A stretch of 64,000 nucleotides of DNA from Pseudarthrobacter polychromogenes (GTDB lineage: Bacteria > Actinomycetota > Actinomycetes > Actinomycetales > Micrococcaceae): assembly GCF_014644495.1 (NCBI RefSeq), contig NZ_BMKU01000010.1, positions 1 to 64,000 on the forward strand, in the 5' to 3' direction. Positions within the stretch are counted from its first letter, which is position 1; the number at the start of each line of letters is the position of its first letter. The translations under genes were made by a program, and so were the position numbers. Under the pieces are notes generated by a model, which worked only from the letters and a program-made list of their open reading frames with translations, was not told the DNA's origin and ran no database searches. Positions 60,654 to 64,000 of the stretch are shown piece by piece.

Positions 60654-61814
60654 CTAGGCGTAGGCGTTGACCAGCCGGACAGCGCCGCCGTCCACACCCT
60701 TGGCGCCCTGCACGTAGTCCGGGCCGGACTTGAGGATCGCGTCTGAATCCTCGGTGACGGTGCCCATCACCCAGGACGGCAGGCCGCGGTCGTTGAGGCG
60801 GGCAACTGCTGCGTCTGCGGCTTCGGGGGACACGATGGCCACCATGCCCACGCCCAGGTTCAGCGTGCGCTCGAGGTCGGCCAGCGGGACGTTGCCCAGC
60901 TCGGACACCAGCTTGAAGATGGCCGGCAGTTCCCAAGTGGAGCGGTCCACGGTAGCCACGAGGCCGTGGGGGAGGACGCGGGCCAGGTTCGCGGCCAGGC
61001 CGCCGCCGGTGACGTGGCTGAATCCATGCACGGCCGCGCCGCCGGTGACGGGGAAGGTGCGGGCAAGGTCCAGGCAGTCCGCTGCGTACACGCGGGTGGG
61101 CTCCAGGAGTTCCTCGCCGAGCGTGCGGCCCAGTTCGGAGACCTGGCGGTCCAGTGCCCAGCCTGCGTGGTTGATGACCCGGCGGACCAGGGAGTAGCCG
61201 TTGGAGTGGAGGCCGGAGGAGGCCATGCCGATCACCACGTCGCCGGCACGGACACGGTCCGGTCCCAGCAGGTGGTCGGCTTCGATGACGCCGGTGGCGG
61301 CTCCCGCCACGTCATACTCGTGCTCGCCCAGCAGGCCGGGGTGCTCAGCGGTTTCGCCACCCACCAAGGCGGTGCCAGCCACGGAGCAGGCGGCGGCAAT
61401 GCCGCGGACAATATCGGCGATGCGCTCGGGCACCACCTTGCCGCAGGCGATGTAGTCCGTCATGAACAGCGGCTCGGCGCCCACCACCACGATGTCGTCC
61501 ACCACCATGCCCACCAGGTCGAACCCGATGGTGTCGTGGATGTCCATGGCCTGGGCGATGGCCACCTTCGTTCCAACGCCGTCTGTGGACGTAGCCAGCA
61601 GTGGCTTCTTGTAGGTGAGCAGCCTGGAGACGTCGTAGAGGCCGGCGAAGCCGCCCACCCCGCCGATCACCGAGGAGTTGTGGGTGGCCTTGATGGCACC
61701 CTTCATGAGCTCGACGGCGCGGTCGCCGGCTTCAACATCGACGCCCGCGGAGGCGTAGGTGATGCCGGCAGTGTTCCCGGAGGTGTTGCCGGAGGCGGGG
61801 GCAGCGGAAGTCAT
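60654..61814 (-). CDS. purM: AIR synthetase (purine synthesis)
   Basis: Phosphoribosylformylglycinamidine cyclo-ligase, 386 residues, which closes the imidazole ring to give AIR using ATP. The signature TYASAGVDVEAGDRAVELMKGAIKATH near the N-terminus, the central TDGVGTKVAIAQAMD and TDYIACGKVVPE, ALVGGETAEHPG, and GLHSNGYSLVRRVI match PurM. N- and C-terminal extensions are short. ATG overlaps the purF stop (ATGA), so the two are co-translated. A family B palindrome follows. Confidence 0.95.
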   Translation of the reverse strand: MTSAAPASGNTSGNTAGITYASAGVDVEAGDRAVELMKGAIKATHNSSVIGGVGGFAGLYDVSRLLTYKKPLLATSTDGVGTKVAIAQAMDIHDTIGFDLVGMVVDDIVVVGAEPLFMTDYIACGKVVPERIADIVRGIAAACSVAGTALVGGETAEHPGLLGEHEYDVAGAATGVIEADHLLGPDRVRAGDVVIGMASSGLHSNGYSLVRRVINHAGWALDRQVSELGRTLGEELLEPTRVYAADCLDLARTFPVTGGAAVHGFSHVTGGGLAANLARVLPHGLVATVDRSTWELPAIFKLVSELGNVPLADLERTLNLGVGMVAIVSPEAADAAVARLNDRGLPSWVMGTVTEDSDAILKSGPDYVQGAKGVDGGAVRLVNAYA

Positions 61815-63490
61815 ACGGACTCTTTCTTGTCGGCGCCGGGGGTGGTGGCTACGTGATGGGTCTCTGGCACGAGGTCGGCTTCGGTAAGCAGGTTTTCAAA
61901 CTCGGAGTCCGGCCCGGGATCGCAGCCGGTGGCGCCGGCCTTCTCTGCCGGGTCTTCGTGGGAATCGACGGAGAGGGCGGCGGTGGAGCCGGGAAGGGCG
62001 GACGGCGACGGCTTCAGTCCGCCCAGGTCGGTACGCTCCAGCAGGTTCTTGCCCAGCTTGTCCGAGCCCGGAAGTTCAATGGGGTACTTGCCCGTGAAGC
62101 AGGCGGTGCACAGCCGCTCACGCGGCTGGCGGGTTGCGCCGATCATGCCGTCTTCGGAGATGTAGGCCAGCGAGTCGGCGCCGATGGCCTGGGCAATTTC
62201 CTCGATGGTGGCGCCGTTGGCGATCAGCTCCGCGCGGGAAGCGAAGTCGATGCCGTAGAAGCAGGGCCACTTCACGGGCGGGGAGGAGATCTTGACGTGG
62301 ACGGCGGCGGCACCGGCCTCGCGGAGCATCCTGACAATGGCGCGCTGGGTGTTGCCGCGGACGATCGAATCATCCACCACCACCACGCGCTTGCCGCGGA
62401 TCACCGATTCGAGGGCGTTGAGCTTGAGCCGGATGCCGAGCTGGCGCAGCGTCTGCGAGGGCTGGATGAAGGTGCGGCCCACGTAGGAGTTCTTGACGAA
62501 GCCGTGCGCGAACGGAATGCCGGATTCCTCGGCGTAGCCCACGGCTGCGGGAGTTCCCGATTCCGGCACGGGGATGACGATGTCCGCCGCCTGGGTGTTT
62601 TCGCGGGCCAGCTGGCGGCCCATTTCCACGCGGGACTCGTACACGGAGCGGCCGGCGATGGCGGCGTCCGGACGCGCGAGGTAAACATACTCGAAAACGC
62701 AACCGGCCGGCGTCGGCTCCGCGAAACGCTGGGAACGCACGCCCTGCTCGTCAATGGCAATAAATTCGCCCGGCTCGATCTCGCGGATGAAGCTGGCGCC
62801 AACAGTGGCGAGGGCGGACTGCTCGGAGGCGACAACCCAGCCGCGCTCCAGGCGGCCCAGCACCAGCGGGCGGATGCCGTAGGTGTCGCGCGCAGCGTAG
62901 AGGGTGCCTTCGTCCATGAAGACGAAGCAGAAGCCGCCCTTGATCTTGGGCAGCAGCTCGGTGGCGGTCTCCTCGAGGCTCTTGCCCGGCTCGCCTTCCA
63001 GCAGGGCGGTGACCAGGGCAGTGTCAGAGGTGTTGCCCTGCTTCATTTCGCCGGTGAGCTGGCCGCCGTTCCGTTCCTGGATCATGGCGTTAAGCTCGGC
63101 GGTGTTGGTCAGGTTGCCGTTGTGCGCCAGGGCCACGGTTCCGGTGCTGGTGGCACCGAGGGTGGGCTGGGCGTTGGCCCAGTGACTGGCTCCGGTGGTG
63201 GAGTAGCGGCAGTGTCCCACCGCCAGGTGCCCGGTCAGGGTGTTCAGCGTGGTCTCGTCGAAGACCTGGGAGACGAGTCCCATGTCCTTGTAGACGTTGA
63301 TCCGCTTGCCGTCGCTGGTGGCAATACCAGCCGACTCCTGACCGCGGTGCTGTAGTGCATACAGCCCGTAATAGGTAAGTTTTGCTACTTCTTCACCTGG
63401 TGCCCAAACGCCGAAGACGCCACAAGCGTCCTGCGGGCCTTTTTCGCCGGGGAGAAGATCATGGGAAAGTTTTCCATCGCCGCGTGCCAC
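61811..63490 (-). CDS. purF: Amidophosphoribosyltransferase
   Basis: PurF commits PRPP to purine synthesis by transferring glutamine amide nitrogen; 559 residues. A 22-residue propeptide precedes the catalytic Cys in GPQDACGVFGVWAPG; the glutaminase domain has LQHRGQESAGIATSDG and GHCRYSTTG, and the PRTase domain has VIPVPESGTPAAVGYAEESG and the PRPP motif RVVVVDDSIVRGNT. Four cysteines in the C-terminal half could hold an iron-sulfur cluster as in Bacillus PurF (RERLCTACFTG). The last 60 residues are an Asp/Glu-rich tail without homology. Confidence 0.95.
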   Translation of the reverse strand: MARGDGKLSHDLLPGEKGPQDACGVFGVWAPGEEVAKLTYYGLYALQHRGQESAGIATSDGKRINVYKDMGLVSQVFDETTLNTLTGHLAVGHCRYSTTGASHWANAQPTLGATSTGTVALAHNGNLTNTAELNAMIQERNGGQLTGEMKQGNTSDTALVTALLEGEPGKSLEETATELLPKIKGGFCFVFMDEGTLYAARDTYGIRPLVLGRLERGWVVASEQSALATVGASFIREIEPGEFIAIDEQGVRSQRFAEPTPAGCVFEYVYLARPDAAIAGRSVYESRVEMGRQLARENTQAADIVIPVPESGTPAAVGYAEESGIPFAHGFVKNSYVGRTFIQPSQTLRQLGIRLKLNALESVIRGKRVVVVDDSIVRGNTQRAIVRMLREAGAAAVHVKISSPPVKWPCFYGIDFASRAELIANGATIEEIAQAIGADSLAYISEDGMIGATRQPRERLCTACFTGKYPIELPGSDKLGKNLLERTDLGGLKPSPSALPGSTAALSVDSHEDPAEKAGATGCDPGPDSEFENLLTEADLVPETHHVATTPGADKKESV

Positions 63491-63548
63491 TGGTCGATTA
63501 TCTCACGACATGGGGTATGACTTTTCCGGCCGCCCGTTTATGACCGGG

Positions 63549-63863
63549 CTAGGGCTGCCCGTCCGTGTCCGGCTCGGAATCCGGCACGGCTTCCACCACG
63601 GCCCGCTGCTGCCGCCTGATGCTCCGGCGGTCCAGGACCAGCGCCAGTACGGCACCGAGGATGGCGCCGCCGCCGGCGAACCACACCATGAAGAAGCCGA
63701 ACACCGCGCCGGCGTCGAAGCTGGGGTTCGCGGGCACCGCGTAGGCGGCCACCGCTGCGGCCGCGACACCCACCAGTGCGCCCAGGATAAGGAACGGCAC
63801 ATACTTGGGCGCGCGGCGGACGGTAACTTCGCGGCGCTCGGCGGGGGGTTGTTCAGAAGGCAT
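63549..63863 (-). CDS. Small membrane protein, unknown
   Basis: A 104-residue protein with a basic polar N-terminus (EQPPAERREVTVRRAPK), two hydrophobic segments (FLILGALVGVAAAAVAAYAV and FGFFMVWFAGGGAILGAVLALVL) and a polar C-terminus (DSEPDTDGQ). It stands just upstream of purF on the same strand. No family is recognised; similar small membrane genes upstream of purF are common in this group of actinobacteria by my recollection. Confidence 0.55.
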   Translation of the reverse strand: MPSEQPPAERREVTVRRAPKYVPFLILGALVGVAAAAVAAYAVPANPSFDAGAVFGFFMVWFAGGGAILGAVLALVLDRRSIRRQQRAVVEAVPDSEPDTDGQP

Positions 63864-63880
63864 GCATCAAGCCTACTGCC

Positions 63881-63945
63881 GGAGTTTTTGTCCACGTAAC
63901 GGCCGTTGATCGCGCGTTTCGGCTTGCTAAATGGACAAAAACTCC
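63881..63945. repeat. Family C palindrome, copy 2
   Basis: GGAGTTTTTGTCCA and its complement flank a 37-base loop. The arms repeat the outer arms of the palindrome at 16571-16633; the loop differs. It lies 10 bases past the stop of the partial gene at the right edge and terminates it. Confidence 0.8.
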
Positions 63946-63955
63946 AGGGGCCAGG

Positions 63956-64000
63956 TCAGCTGCCGCGGTAGGTGGAGTACGCGAACGGGCTGAGGAGGAG
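63956..64000 (-). CDS. C-terminal end of a gene, partial
   Basis: The last 14 codons of a minus-strand reading frame (LLLSPFAYSTYRGS, then stop) that begins beyond the right edge. Too short to identify. The upstream location relative to purF and the following palindrome suggest a normal gene end. Confidence 0.45.
   Translation of the reverse strand, partial: LLLSPFAYSTYRGS

Noticed and set aside
61853..63355. 500-codon plus-strand frame opposite purF
   Set aside because: Shadow of purF.
1..64000. CRISPR array, tRNA or rRNA genes
   Set aside because: No regularly spaced direct repeats with unique spacers and no cloverleaf or rRNA-like sequence were noticed on reading; the tandem arrays found are contiguous and short.

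Overview
The window is high-GC actinobacterial DNA. Protein similarity points to Arthrobacter or a close relative such as Pseudarthrobacter: the choline oxidase matches the Arthrobacter globiformis enzyme residue for residue at its active site, and DUF3073, a RskA-type anti-sigma factor and an HspR-type HAIR box before clpB are actinobacterial marks. No rRNA, tRNA or CRISPR array was seen.

Layout. 1-4.9 kb is a lower-GC accessory stretch: small unknown genes, an ABM-type monooxygenase, a PASTA-domain protein, an I36-family secreted protein, a decayed resolvase with IS-like direct repeats, and a GNAT acetyltransferase broken by two frameshifts. 4.9-9.1 kb holds two extracytoplasmic sigma-factor units. 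9.1-17.4 kb carries a DUF1206 protein, a WXG100-like protein with a partner gene, trmB, two MFS transporters and a methyltransferase. 17.5-19.8 kb is a DEAD-box helicase behind a structured leader with an intrinsic terminator. 20.6-25.9 kb is a choline uptake and glycine betaine operon (BCCT transporter, betaine aldehyde dehydrogenase, choline oxidase). 26-32.2 kb has an aldo/keto reductase, a small-molecule kinase, and a secreted pullulanase divergent from a LacI regulator. 32.2-33.6 kb has a guanidine-III riboswitch with two Gdx/SugE exporters, then ferritin.

33.7-41.9 kb is a ROK repressor divergent from a sugar ABC transporter with its own ATPase, a probable glucosylglycerate hydrolase and a Gfo/Idh/MocA oxidoreductase. 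This looks like a complete system for uptake and breakdown of a glycosylglycerate-type compatible solute. 41.9-45.6 kb holds HutD, TrpF, YccF, a ComB-like phosphatase and a DUF4031-HD protein. 45.8-49 kb is a molybdate operon (HTH-TOBE protein, modA, modB, modC). 49.2-51.8 kb is clpB. 52-64 kb contains a septum-formation-domain protein, DUF3073, and a five-gene operon (two ATPases, an MFS protein, a solute-binding lipoprotein, a fused double permease) preceded by a Fur-family-like box. It is followed by a small secreted protein, purM, purF and the end of one more gene.

The least explained features are (1) the five-gene transporter operon, whose content parallels opine-metallophore (Cnt-type) import/export but lacks biosynthesis genes here; (2) families of intergenic palindromes whose arms are nearly invariant between distant copies, with two families sharing an inner core; (3) the helicase leader; and (4) the ROK-controlled solute operon. 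All calls rest on reading the sequence and on recalled family knowledge; no database search was run.
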